DNA of 64,000 nt from CAVPCZ01 sp963702445 (lineage in GTDB: Bacteria > Bacteroidota > Ignavibacteria > UBA10030 > UBA6906): NCBI GenBank assembly GCA_963702445.1, contig CAVPCZ010000010.1, positions 62,001 to 126,000 on the forward strand, in the 5' to 3' direction. Below, piece after piece: positions 36,220 to 44,016 of the stretch. Position numbers and translations under genes: made by a program. The number at the start of each line of letters is the position of its first letter. The stretch's first letter is position 1. Below the pieces are notes generated by a model that worked only from the letters and a program-made list of their open reading frames with translations, was not told the DNA's origin and did no database searches.

Positions 36220-37346
36220 TGGAAGCCCATCTGTTTGTCGATCAGGAGCGTTTTCTCGGGCTCAAAGCCCGGCGACCGCTCATTTTTGCCGGACCGTGCA
36301 GCGCCGAAAGCGAAGAACAGGTGATGGCCACGGCACGGGAACTTGCTGCGCTGAAACGTGTGCACGCCTTCCGGGCGGGCGTCTGGAAACCACGCACACG
36401 CCCGTCGACGTTTGAAGGTATGGGAACACCCGCCCTGGCGTGGCTGCGCGCCGCCAGTGAAGCCACCGGACTGCCCACCATGGTTGAGGTGGCAAACAGC
36501 CGGCACGTGGACCAGGCGCTCGCAGGCGGTGTGAACATCCTCTGGGTCGGCGCGCGCACAACGGCGAATCCCTTTGCCGTTCAGGATGTCGCCGACGCCC
36601 TTGCGGGCGTGGATATCCCCGTTCTCGTTAAGAACCCCGTCAATCCCGAACTCGAACTCTGGATCGGCGCGCTGGAACGGATCAACAAGGCGGGTATCCG
36701 CCAGCTCGGGGCCATTCACCGCGGCTTCTCCACCTTCGAGCAAACCGAGTACCGGAACAAGCCGAACTGGGAAATCCCCATCGAACTCAAACGCCGCGTC
36801 CCCGGCCTCCCGTTGATCTGCGATCCCAGCCACATCTGCGGCCGTACCGAAATCCTTCAGGGTGTCAGCCAGACCGCCATGGATCTGAACTTCGACGGGC
36901 TGATGATTGAATCCCACATCAATCCCGGCAAGGCACTCAGCGATGCGCGCCAGCAACTCACCCCGGCGGAGACAGGAAGGCTTCTGGATCACCTGGTCTT
37001 CCGCAAGGAAACCATCGACAATGTGCTGATGCGGACCACCCTTGAAGAACTCCGGGAACGTATCGACAAGATCGATCACGAAATTCTGGGGATCCTCGCC
37101 GAGCGCATGACCGTTGCTGAACGCATCGGTACGTACAAGAAACAGAACAACGTCACGATTTTGCAGTCGTCACGATGGGATGAGATTGTGCGGACACGGC
37201 TGGAGGAAGGCAAGCAGAAACACCTGACAAACGAATTCGTGCTCCGGCTCTTTGAGATCATTCACCAGGAGTCGATTTTCCATCAGAGCAAGATCATGAA
37301 CGAAGAAATTGAGCAGGGGAAACCGGAAGCGGGTGCGGGGGGATAG
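36216..37346 (+). CDS. aroF: DAHP synthase (type I-beta) fused to AroQ chorismate mutase
   Basis: 376 residues. The N-terminal 260 residues are DAHP synthase: FAGPCSAESEEQ, RAGVWKPRTRPSTFEG, LWVGARTTANPFAVQDVADA, VKNPVNPE and LICDPSHICGR (metal-binding Cys/His). From about residue 275 comes an AroQ chorismate mutase helix bundle (LEELRERIDKIDHEILGILAERM, ERIGTYKKQNN, RWDEIV). I count the long helix as one domain. It thus catalyses entry to the shikimate pathway and the branch to prephenate, and would channel into PheA and TyrA made from the same mRNA. Confidence 0.95.
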   Translation: MMEAHLFVDQERFLGLKARRPLIFAGPCSAESEEQVMATARELAALKRVHAFRAGVWKPRTRPSTFEGMGTPALAWLRAASEATGLPTMVEVANSRHVDQALAGGVNILWVGARTTANPFAVQDVADALAGVDIPVLVKNPVNPELELWIGALERINKAGIRQLGAIHRGFSTFEQTEYRNKPNWEIPIELKRRVPGLPLICDPSHICGRTEILQGVSQTAMDLNFDGLMIESHINPGKALSDARQQLTPAETGRLLDHLVFRKETIDNVLMRTTLEELRERIDKIDHEILGILAERMTVAERIGTYKKQNNVTILQSSRWDEIVRTRLEEGKQKHLTNEFVLRLFEIIHQESIFHQSKIMNEEIEQGKPEAGAGG

Positions 37347-37421
37347 CAATTCCCCGCCGAAGTCCGCCGCGCCGTGTGTGCGGGATTGCCGCTTCACGTG
37401 GGCCGCGAACGAATAGCGACC

Positions 37422-38610
37422 TCAGGAACCGATGACCCGGAGCGTCTCACGGGCCACAACAATCTCTTCATTGGTCGGCAGGACCAGCCCGTGGATCGCT
37501 GAATCCGGCAGTGGTAACCACCGGCCCGTGAGCGGCATTTCCCCGCTCATCGATCAACAGGCCGAGGAAGCCCAGCGAAGAAAGCACCTCCCTGCGCAGA
37601 GCGGCATCATGCTCGCCGATCCCTCCGGTGAACGTGAGCGCGTCAAGTCCCTCCATCAGCACCAGATACTCGCCGATGTACCGTTTGATGTCGTAAATGA
37701 ATTTGTCGCGCGCGAGGCGGGCATGGGCGTTCCCCTGTTCGATCGCTGCGTTGATTTCCCGCATATCGGCGGAGATGCCCGAAAGTCCCGCCAGACCACC
37801 TTTCCTGGAACATTCCTCAAGCGCCTGCGTCAGCGTGATCCCCTTCTTCTTCATCACGTACGGCAGCACAAAGGGATCCATGTCGCCGACGCGCGTCCCC
37901 TGCAAAAGACCGGATTGCGGGGTGAATCCCATGGAGGTGTCGACGGATACGCCGTTCTGAATGGCGCAGATGGAGGACGACCCCCCCAGGTGGCAGGAAA
38001 TGATACGATGCCGCTCCGGCGCGAGAGCGAGGCGCCGCACGGTTTCGGTGGCAATGTAGCGGTGCGAGGCACCGTGGTAGCCGTACCGCCGGACCCCGAG
38101 ATCGGTGTACCACTCGATCGGTACGCCATAGACGCGCGCATATTCGGGAATCGTGACGTGAAACCCCGGCTCGAACACCCCCACGAGCGGCGTGTCCGGA
38201 AGGATTTCCCTGAACATGCGGATTGCGGTGAGATACGGAGGATTGTGGGCGGGTGCGAGATCCCGGTACGCTTCCATCGCATCGAGTACGCTCTCATCCA
38301 GCAGAACCGACCCGTTTTTCTCCCCCGCCTGGACGGCCTTGAAGCCGACGCCGCCGATCTCGTGCAATGACTTCAGAAGTCCGAACTTGGGATTGACAAG
38401 AAAATCCAGCGCGTCCTGCACGGCTTCCCGGTGGGAAGCGATCGGTTGCACCCAGTGGGACACCTGACGGTTCTCGATCCAGTAGGTGAGAATCGCGTCT
38501 TTGGTCCCCACACGCTCGGTGTATCCCCGGGCGCGCTGGCGTTCACCCTCCATTTCGAGCAGCTGAAACTTGAAGCTGCTCGATCCGATATTGCAGACGA
38601 CGATGTTCAT
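37422..38610 (-). CDS. ackA: Acetate/propionate kinase of the microcompartment operon (one frameshift)
   Basis: About 395 residues once one extra G near 37505 is removed; the restored C-terminus reads DSAIHGLVLPTNEE and ends VIGS. ASKHA-fold motifs: MNIVVCNIGSSSFKFQLLE (N-terminal phosphate loop), YGYHGASHRYIA, ISCHLGGSSSICAI, GFTPQSGLLQGTRVGD and TFTGGIGEHD. It makes ATP from acyl phosphate produced by PduL. No encapsulation-peptide extension at either end, so probably cytosolic. Last gene of the operon; its ATG overlaps the aldolase stop (ATGA). Confidence 0.92.
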
Positions 38611-39395
38611 GCCCGGAGGTTCAGCTTCTGCATCACGGCGTCCGTGATGGTCTTCACAAGGTCTTCCGCCCCGGCCGCCGCGCCCGGGTCCTCCGCTCCG
38701 GGTACGGCACATGCGGAGGAATCCTCTTCGCATGAGACGCATCCCACATTGGTCCGGACCCCGAACTTCGCCCGCAGGTCGGTCAGCTTCTGCACCTGAT
38801 CACGGTTGAGGACATTCATATGGCCCAGCTGCTGGGCGACGAACGCGATGTGTGCAAAATGTTCAAGCGTCTCCATTTTGTAGTAGGCGTTGAACAGGTC
38901 CTTCCCGATCGTCAGCGCGCCGTGGTTCGCCAGGAGAAACGCATCGTACTTGTCGATGCGTTTGAGCACCGGAGCGAAGAATTCCTCGGTCCCCGGTGTG
39001 CCGTACTCCACCAGCGGGATGCCCCCGAGCACCACCACGACTTCCGGCAGAATGCACTTGTCCAGGGGAATCCCGGCAACCGCGAATCCCGTGGCATAGG
39101 GCGGGTGGGCATGACACACGCCGTGCACATCGGGGCGGTGTTTGTAGGCGGCCAGGTGCATGAAGACCTCTGACGACGCCTTCTTGGTACCGGACACCAC
39201 ATTGCCGTCCAGATCCACCACCACCATGTCTTCGGGTGTCATGAACCCTTTGCTGACCCCGGTGGGGGTGATGATGACGCGTTTGTCGTCGAGCCGCGCG
39301 CTGATATTCCCGTCGTTCGAAGCGACATAGCCGCGCGCGTACACGCGGCGGCCCACCTCGACGAGGTCTCGTTTGAGCTGATGCGGATTTGTCAC
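38607..39395 (-). CDS. Class II aldolase (fuculose/rhamnulose-1-phosphate type) with C-terminal encapsulation peptide
   Basis: 262 residues. Zinc-dependent class II aldolase/adducin family: SNDGNISARLD, SSEVFMHLAAY, CHAHPPYATGFAV (two His zinc ligands) and LLANHGALTIG (third His). The domain ends near residue 215. A Cys/Ala/Gly-rich linker leads to a C-terminal amphipathic helix, EDLVKTITDAVMQKLNL, which looks like a BMC encapsulation peptide. Known homologues in Planctomycetes/Verrucomicrobia BMCs cleave fuculose-1-P or rhamnulose-1-P to DHAP and lactaldehyde. Confidence 0.9.
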   Translation of the reverse strand: MTNPHQLKRDLVEVGRRVYARGYVASNDGNISARLDDKRVIITPTGVSKGFMTPEDMVVVDLDGNVVSGTKKASSEVFMHLAAYKHRPDVHGVCHAHPPYATGFAVAGIPLDKCILPEVVVVLGGIPLVEYGTPGTEEFFAPVLKRIDKYDAFLLANHGALTIGKDLFNAYYKMETLEHFAHIAFVAQQLGHMNVLNRDQVQKLTDLRAKFGVRTNVGCVSCEEDSSACAVPGAEDPGAAAGAEDLVKTITDAVMQKLNLRA

Positions 39396-39410
39396 CGGTA
39401 TGGCTCCTTA

Positions 39411-39695
39411 CTACTTCTCAGATCGCTGGGGAAGAATGAGTTCGACATCATCGTGCGGACGCGGGATGACGTGAGAGCTGATGAGTTCGCCGACCCGCTG
39501 CGCCGCCGCCGCACCTGCGTCGGTCGCGGCTTTACAGGCCGCAACGTCGCCGCGGACGAACACGGTCACAAGACCGCCGCCGACAAGAACCTTGCCGAGC
39601 AGCTGCACGCGCGCCGCCTTCACCATTGCATCCGAGGCTTCAATCGCGCCGACCAGCCCGCGCGTTTCGATCATACCAAGCGCTTCCATAGCCAT
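39411..39695 (-). CDS. BMC-H hexameric shell protein
   Basis: 94 residues from the ATG at 39695, which has AAGGAG at proper spacing; the longer frame to 39746 adds an unconserved leader. Single Pfam BMC domain: ALGMIETRGLVGAIEASDAM, LLGKVLVGGGLVTVFVRGD and AACKAATDAG are canonical. The pore loop region is GGGLVTVF. Hexamers of this protein tile the facets of the shell. It is the only BMC-domain (H or T) gene in the window; a second one elsewhere is possible. A 15-base gap separates it from the aldolase start. Confidence 0.95.
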   Translation of the reverse strand: MAMEALGMIETRGLVGAIEASDAMVKAARVQLLGKVLVGGGLVTVFVRGDVAACKAATDAGAAAAQRVGELISSHVIPRPHDDVELILPQRSEK

Positions 39696-39773
39696 GAGTG
39701 ACTCCTTGTGTGTTGGTGGGTACTTCGAACCACTGTGCATGTTCACATTCCGCCGCAGCCGGCAACAACGATG

Positions 39774-41213
39774 CTACACAAAACGCAGGCTTCCCGCAAC
39801 CGCAAGTCTCCGCACACGCGCGAAATGACGGGGGGTGCACACCCCTTCACCCGTCGGACTGGAGATCGTGTGGGAAAAGACCCCCTCCCCCGCCATACCG
39901 CCGTTGCCCGCGAGACTGGAACCGTTGACGACCGTGATGGTCGTGTTCATCGCTTGTGCATACCTCGTGGCGGTCTCCATGTCCCGCGTATGGATCATGG
40001 CCGTGTGGCCGTATCCGTGTTCCGCCTTCACGGCAAGCGCTATTCCTTCCTCGACGTCCCGCACCCGCACGACCGGCATGTACGGCATCATCTGCTCCTC
40101 CTGGACGAACGGGCAGTCGAACTGCGCCTCGCCGAAGAGGAGTCGCACCGCATCCGTGAGCGTGACTCCCGCAGCGCGGGCAAGGACACCGGCATTCTTC
40201 CCGACGAAGTCCCGGTTTGCCGTCACCTGACCCTGCGCACTGGTGACGAACGCTTTTGCGGCAAGCACCTCGATCTGCGGCCTGCTCAGACGGACCGCCC
40301 CCTGGCGTGCCATGGCATCCATGAAGCGGTCATAGACCGCATCGACAACAAACACCTCCTTCTCCGCTATGCAGAGGATATTGTTGTCGAACGAGGCGCC
40401 TTCAATGATGACCCGGGCGGCATGATCCAGATCGGCTGTCGCATCCACAAGCACGGGCGGATTCCCCGGACCGGCGGCAATCACCTTTTTCCCCGAGGCA
40501 AACGCGGCCTTCACCAGCCCCGGTCCGCCCGTGGCCGCAATCAGACGCACGGCCGGATGGCGGAAAAGCGTATCCGCGGATTCCAGCGTGGGCACGCGGA
40601 CCATCGTCGCCACGTGTGCCGGCCCCCCCTCTCCGCGAATCACACGATGGAACATCGCCAGCGCATACGCCGATACTCTCTGTGCCCCCGGATGCACATT
40701 GAAGACCACGGTGTTGCCGGAGGCGATGATGATCACCAGGCTGTTGAACATCACGGGCACCGGATGCGTGGAAGGGGTGACCGCCGCCACGACGCCGTAC
40801 GGAGCGTACTCCTCCACCGTGAGTCCCTTCTCGCCGCTCCATGATCTGCTCTGCAGATCCTCGACGCCCGGCGTGGCCTTTGCCACATTCAGGATCTTCG
40901 CCACCTTGTCATCAAACCGGCCGAGCCCGGTCTCCTCAAGTTCCCGCCGCGCGAAATCCTCCGCATGATCGACAAGGCACCTGCGCAGCGCAGCGATGAT
41001 CCGGTCTTTGGCCGACTTCGGTACGGCATCCCAGGCCGGCTGGGCCGAGGATGCAGCGGCAAGGGCATCTTCAACACGTTCAAACACACCCTCGCCCTGC
41101 ACGGCAATCGCCGGTGCGCCCTTTTCCACGCCTTCGGCCTTCAGGCGCGTCAGGACGCTATTGACGATGTCCGTGATTGCCGCTGGATTGAGGTCAACTC
41201 TTCTGCTGTCCAC
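39774..41213 (-). CDS. pduP: CoA-acylating aldehyde dehydrogenase with N-terminal encapsulation peptide
   Basis: 479 residues, PduP/EutE-like. The first ~18 residues form an amphipathic helix (LNPAAITDIVNSVLTRLK) followed by a linker, the usual encapsulation signal. The catalytic Cys is in EGASFDNNILCIAEKE; nucleotide and substrate motifs include PVPVMFNSLVIIIASGN, GAQRVSAYALAM and AATGGPGLVKAAFASGKK. It oxidises lactaldehyde or propionaldehyde to acyl-CoA inside the shell, with NAD and CoA recycled there. PduL is encoded 32 bases upstream. Confidence 0.93.
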   Translation of the reverse strand: MDSRRVDLNPAAITDIVNSVLTRLKAEGVEKGAPAIAVQGEGVFERVEDALAAASSAQPAWDAVPKSAKDRIIAALRRCLVDHAEDFARRELEETGLGRFDDKVAKILNVAKATPGVEDLQSRSWSGEKGLTVEEYAPYGVVAAVTPSTHPVPVMFNSLVIIIASGNTVVFNVHPGAQRVSAYALAMFHRVIRGEGGPAHVATMVRVPTLESADTLFRHPAVRLIAATGGPGLVKAAFASGKKVIAAGPGNPPVLVDATADLDHAARVIIEGASFDNNILCIAEKEVFVVDAVYDRFMDAMARQGAVRLSRPQIEVLAAKAFVTSAQGQVTANRDFVGKNAGVLARAAGVTLTDAVRLLFGEAQFDCPFVQEEQMMPYMPVVRVRDVEEGIALAVKAEHGYGHTAMIHTRDMETATRYAQAMNTTITVVNGSSLAGNGGMAGEGVFSHTISSPTGEGVCTPRHFARVRRLAVAGSLRFV

Positions 41214-41245
41214 CTGCGATTCCCGTCCGAATTGAAACGTGGGAC

Positions 41246-41897
41246 CTATCCCGTGATCACGCCGGCCGCTCCGGGTCCGAGCCCCGCCGCATTGGCTTCG
41301 TCTGTGTCCACGTGCATCTCCAGACGCGCGTGTGTTCCCGCGCGAATCAACACTTCATCAAATGTCAGGGCCGCCGGACCGCCGGTGCGCACGCTGACTT
41401 TCTGGCCGTTGCGCAGTCCCATCCGGGCGACGTCGGCCTCGCTGATGTGTATGTGCCGGAGGGCGCGGATGACACCTTCGGTCAGTGCAACCACTCCGTG
41501 CGGGACCGATAAGAAGCACGGGAAGTGTGCCGGCGATATCCCCGGACACCCTCGCCGGGAGATTCATGCCGAGGTAGCGGCCGTCCGTGTAGGACAACTC
41601 GACCTGTGTCAGCTTCCGTACGGGCCCGAGGATCCGGACCTGCTCAAAGGCCCGTCCTTTCGGCCCCACGACGGCAACGGTCTCATGAGCCGCAAACTCC
41701 CCCGGCTGTATCAGGTCCCGCAGCTTTGTCAGCTGTGCACCCGCCCCGAAAAGGGTCTCCAGATGATCCTGCCGGATGTGCAGGTGGCGGGCGGAAATGC
41801 TTATCGGCACCACCCGGTCGCCCTCCCCGCCAAAATGCGTGTTCACCGCATCCCGCACGCACTGCTCGACGTATTGACGGATATCCGCAGGGTTCAT
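41246..41897 (-). CDS. pduL: PduL phosphate propanoyltransferase (one frameshift)
   Basis: About 217 residues when one C of the run near 41507 is dropped, reading LIGPHGVVALTEGVIRALRHIHI. Two PduL domains with His-based zinc sites: ISARHLHIRQDHLETLFG and RHIHISEADVARMGL. The N-terminal segment MNPADIRQYVEQCVRDAV is an amphipathic helix and probable encapsulation peptide. It converts acyl-CoA plus phosphate to acyl phosphate, freeing CoA for the aldehyde dehydrogenase. The start overlaps the stop of the upstream shell gene (ATGA). Confidence 0.92.
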
Positions 41898-42178
41898 ACG
41901 CGGCGCCCTCCGGGATCGATCCGGTCCACAATCCCCACGATGACACTCCGCAACGGCTGTCGTGATGTGAAGCCGAGGATTTCCATGGCCGCCCGCCCCT
42001 CCGAGGCGACAAGCACCGTATTGCCTTCCCCTGCTCCGACCGTGTCCACGGCAACCATGGTCCCGGATTTCAGGGTCCCGTCGGGTGACACCGGGCGGAC
42101 AAGCATGATCTTCGCGCTGGTGAACGAGGTATGCTTGACGGTGGAGACGATGCTCCCGACCACTTTGCAGAGGATCAT
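41894..42178 (-). CDS. BMC-P pentameric vertex protein 1
   Basis: 94 residues of the EutN/CcmL family: ILCKVVGSIVSTVKHTSF at the N-terminus, LVRPVSPDG, VAVDTVGAGEGNTVLVASEG and the C-terminal VIVGIVDRID. Pentamers cap the vertices of the polyhedral shell. Overlaps both neighbours by 4 bases, so its synthesis is coupled to vertex protein 2 and PduL. Confidence 0.95.
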   Translation of the reverse strand: MILCKVVGSIVSTVKHTSFTSAKIMLVRPVSPDGTLKSGTMVAVDTVGAGEGNTVLVASEGRAAMEILGFTSRQPLRSVIVGIVDRIDPGGRRV

Positions 42179-42456
42179 GATGAGGGCTGCTGTTGGAGAT
42201 CCAGCCGGTCCACGAGACCGACAATGGTTACATCGCTGGGAATCTGACGCTGCGGGAAGGCGAATGTCGCTTCGGCACCGCCGACCCAGAACACCAGATC
42301 CCCCTCGCGTGATCCGATGGTGTCCACGGCGACCAGCTCCGGACCCAGGGGGGTGTCCTGCTCATCAACCGGCTGCATCACATACAGCGTCACACCGTCG
42401 AGTTTCTTGTCCTTGACGGTGGCCCAGACTTTTCCGGTGATGCGGCCGAGTTTCAT
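42175..42456 (-). CDS. BMC-P pentameric vertex protein 2
   Basis: 93 residues of the EutN/CcmL family: MKLGRITGKVWATVKDKKLD, VAVDTIGSREGDLVFWVGG and VTIVGLVDRLDL. FAFPQRQIPSD replaces the loop seen in its neighbours, so the three paralogues have diverged in their surface loops. Encoded 11 bases after vertex protein 3. Confidence 0.95.
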   Translation of the reverse strand: MKLGRITGKVWATVKDKKLDGVTLYVMQPVDEQDTPLGPELVAVDTIGSREGDLVFWVGGAEATFAFPQRQIPSDVTIVGLVDRLDLQQQPSS

Positions 42457-42467
42457 AAGCGCGCCGT

Positions 42468-42761
42468 TCAGCCGTTCTTCTGGAAGACGGTCTTCCCTTT
42501 GTACTCGATCGAATCAACGATCGCGACAATGCTCGTATCGGTGGGGATCGACGTGAGGTCGTCCACCTGCCTCGCCGAGCTCCCCCGGACAACAATCACC
42601 ACCTCCCCTTCGCCCGCGCCCACCGCATCGACAGCAACAACGTGGTTCGCCGAAGGCTTCGTATCCGGTCCGATCAGATTCACAAGAAGAAGTTTGAACC
42701 CCTTCAGGCGAACGGTTTTGGCGGTTGAGACAATCGTTCCTTCAACGCGGCCGAGTTCCAT
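42468..42761 (-). CDS. BMC-P pentameric vertex protein 3
   Basis: 97 residues of the EutN/CcmL family: MELGRVEGTIVSTAKTVRLK, VAVDAVGAGEGEVVIVVRGS and TSIVAIVDSIE. First gene of the BMC operon. The 66-base gap to the upstream CpcT-like gene contains AT-rich sequence that may hold the operon promoter, though I could not place -35 and -10 elements with confidence. Confidence 0.95.
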   Translation of the reverse strand: MELGRVEGTIVSTAKTVRLKGFKLLLVNLIGPDTKPSANHVVAVDAVGAGEGEVVIVVRGSSARQVDDLTSIPTDTSIVAIVDSIEYKGKTVFQKNG

Positions 42762-42827
42762 GGGGTGTTCCAGGTATGAAAAGTCAGTGTATTAATGAAA
42801 TCTACGAAAAGTCCGCCCGAGAATCCA

Positions 42828-43451
42828 CTACCTGTCAGGAACACGTTTGAATATGTAGCCACCCCGTATGGAGCCCCACACCTGGGTTCCGTCCTTATTG
42901 AAACCACGGTCCCAGGACACCATGACCGTCTCCGTCAGGACGACGGCTGAGGTGGCATAGGCGGCACCCCGCAGTTCACTCGGGCAGCCCCGTCCGACTG
43001 TTCCCCCGGTGAATTTCTCCTCCTGCGGATGGAGAAGAATGGAACAACCGTTTCTGATGGTGAGGGAATCCGGGCTCAGGGTCGCCAGCGGATTCTCCTT
43101 CCTCCAGTCACCGGCAAACCGCAGGGGATCCGGCAGGGTGAAGACCAGGCTTTCAAACGTGGTGTCGCTCCGCTGGGCCAGATGATACACGCGCTGGCGA
43201 TACGGCCGCTCCTGTTTGTCGGCCATGGCCTGTTCCACGTACAACCACGGACCGTCGGCACGGTTCTTCCAGATCGGCACCATCCGGAGGCGGACATCCG
43301 CGAAAGTGGTATCCGCCGCCGACTGCTCCTGGCTGCTGAAGGAGCCGGTCAGGTATGCGGTGAGTCGGAGCAGCGTGGGAGTTTGACTGGATGGTACCCC
43401 GCCCAGGACGATCAGGAGAAGGCTTATGGGGAAAGTCGTGCTCAACATCAA
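42828..43451 (-). CDS. Secreted CpcT/CpeT-like protein
   Basis: 207 residues in the frame; the likely start is the second ATG (MLSTTF) at 43448, which opens a signal peptide. The body follows the CpcT/CpeT (DUF1001) pattern: YLTGSFSSQEQSAAD, LYVEQAMADKQERPYRQRVYHL, NGCSILLHPQEEKFTGGTVG, TETVMVSWDRGFNKDGTQVWG and GGYIFKR. In cyanobacteria the family attaches bilins to phycobiliproteins. Nothing in the window suggests phycobiliproteins, so the role here is unknown, perhaps binding another hydrophobic ligand in the periplasm. Confidence 0.75.
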   Translation of the reverse strand: MMLSTTFPISLLLIVLGGVPSSQTPTLLRLTAYLTGSFSSQEQSAADTTFADVRLRMVPIWKNRADGPWLYVEQAMADKQERPYRQRVYHLAQRSDTTFESLVFTLPDPLRFAGDWRKENPLATLSPDSLTIRNGCSILLHPQEEKFTGGTVGRGCPSELRGAAYATSAVVLTETVMVSWDRGFNKDGTQVWGSIRGGYIFKRVPDR

Positions 43452-43502
43452 TCGGTCCCTCCGTTGTTTGCCCTGCGTGCCTGCGAGCCCGCCCCGGCTC
43501 TC

Positions 43503-43943
43503 TTATCGGCCGGCCTCCGCCGGACCCGCGATACGCATAAACCCCTCCGGCATCTCGACCGGCCGCCGCCGCGTGTAATCGAAGAACGCGATGCCCGTTT
43601 TCACACGCGCCACCTCTTTCCCCGTCGCCTTGTTCGTGAACCGGTACAGGACATCGCATCCGAGCGGCTGCGGATCCGCCAGGGCGACATCCACCACCAG
43701 GACGTCCCCGTAGAATGCCTCCGAACGATAGACCACCACGGCATCGACCATGATGAGGCCCGCACCCTCCACGTTCTTCTCACTGTAGCCGTGGCTCATC
43801 AGAAACCGCACACGCGCTTCCTGTGCAAGAGCCAGCACGGCGTCGTTCCCCAGGTGGCCGCCGTAGTTGATATCGGATATACGGACGGGCAGCTCCGTGG
43901 AGAAGGTCCACCGGTCGGGAAGAGCGAGTTTGATACGGGACAT
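43503..43943 (-). CDS. Acyl-CoA thioesterase, hotdog fold
   Basis: 146 residues from the ATG at 43943. Hotdog motifs of the 4-hydroxybenzoyl-CoA thioesterase/FadM-like family: VRISDINYGGHLGNDAVLALAQEAR (seen as ISDINYGGHLGND, with the catalytic Asp), AVVVYRSEAFYGDVLVVDVAL and TGIAFFDY. Cytoplasmic. Substrate not identifiable. Stands between the CpcT-like and ion channel genes on the same strand. Confidence 0.82.
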   Translation of the reverse strand: MSRIKLALPDRWTFSTELPVRISDINYGGHLGNDAVLALAQEARVRFLMSHGYSEKNVEGAGLIMVDAVVVYRSEAFYGDVLVVDVALADPQPLGCDVLYRFTNKATGKEVARVKTGIAFFDYTRRRPVEMPEGFMRIAGPAEAGR

Positions 43944-44016
43944 GGCCCCCGGCTTGCTTCGGTCAACGTATGAAACATGGAGTGCCGGCCCGCCCCTGCC
44001 GCCCGGGCGGAGCCGC

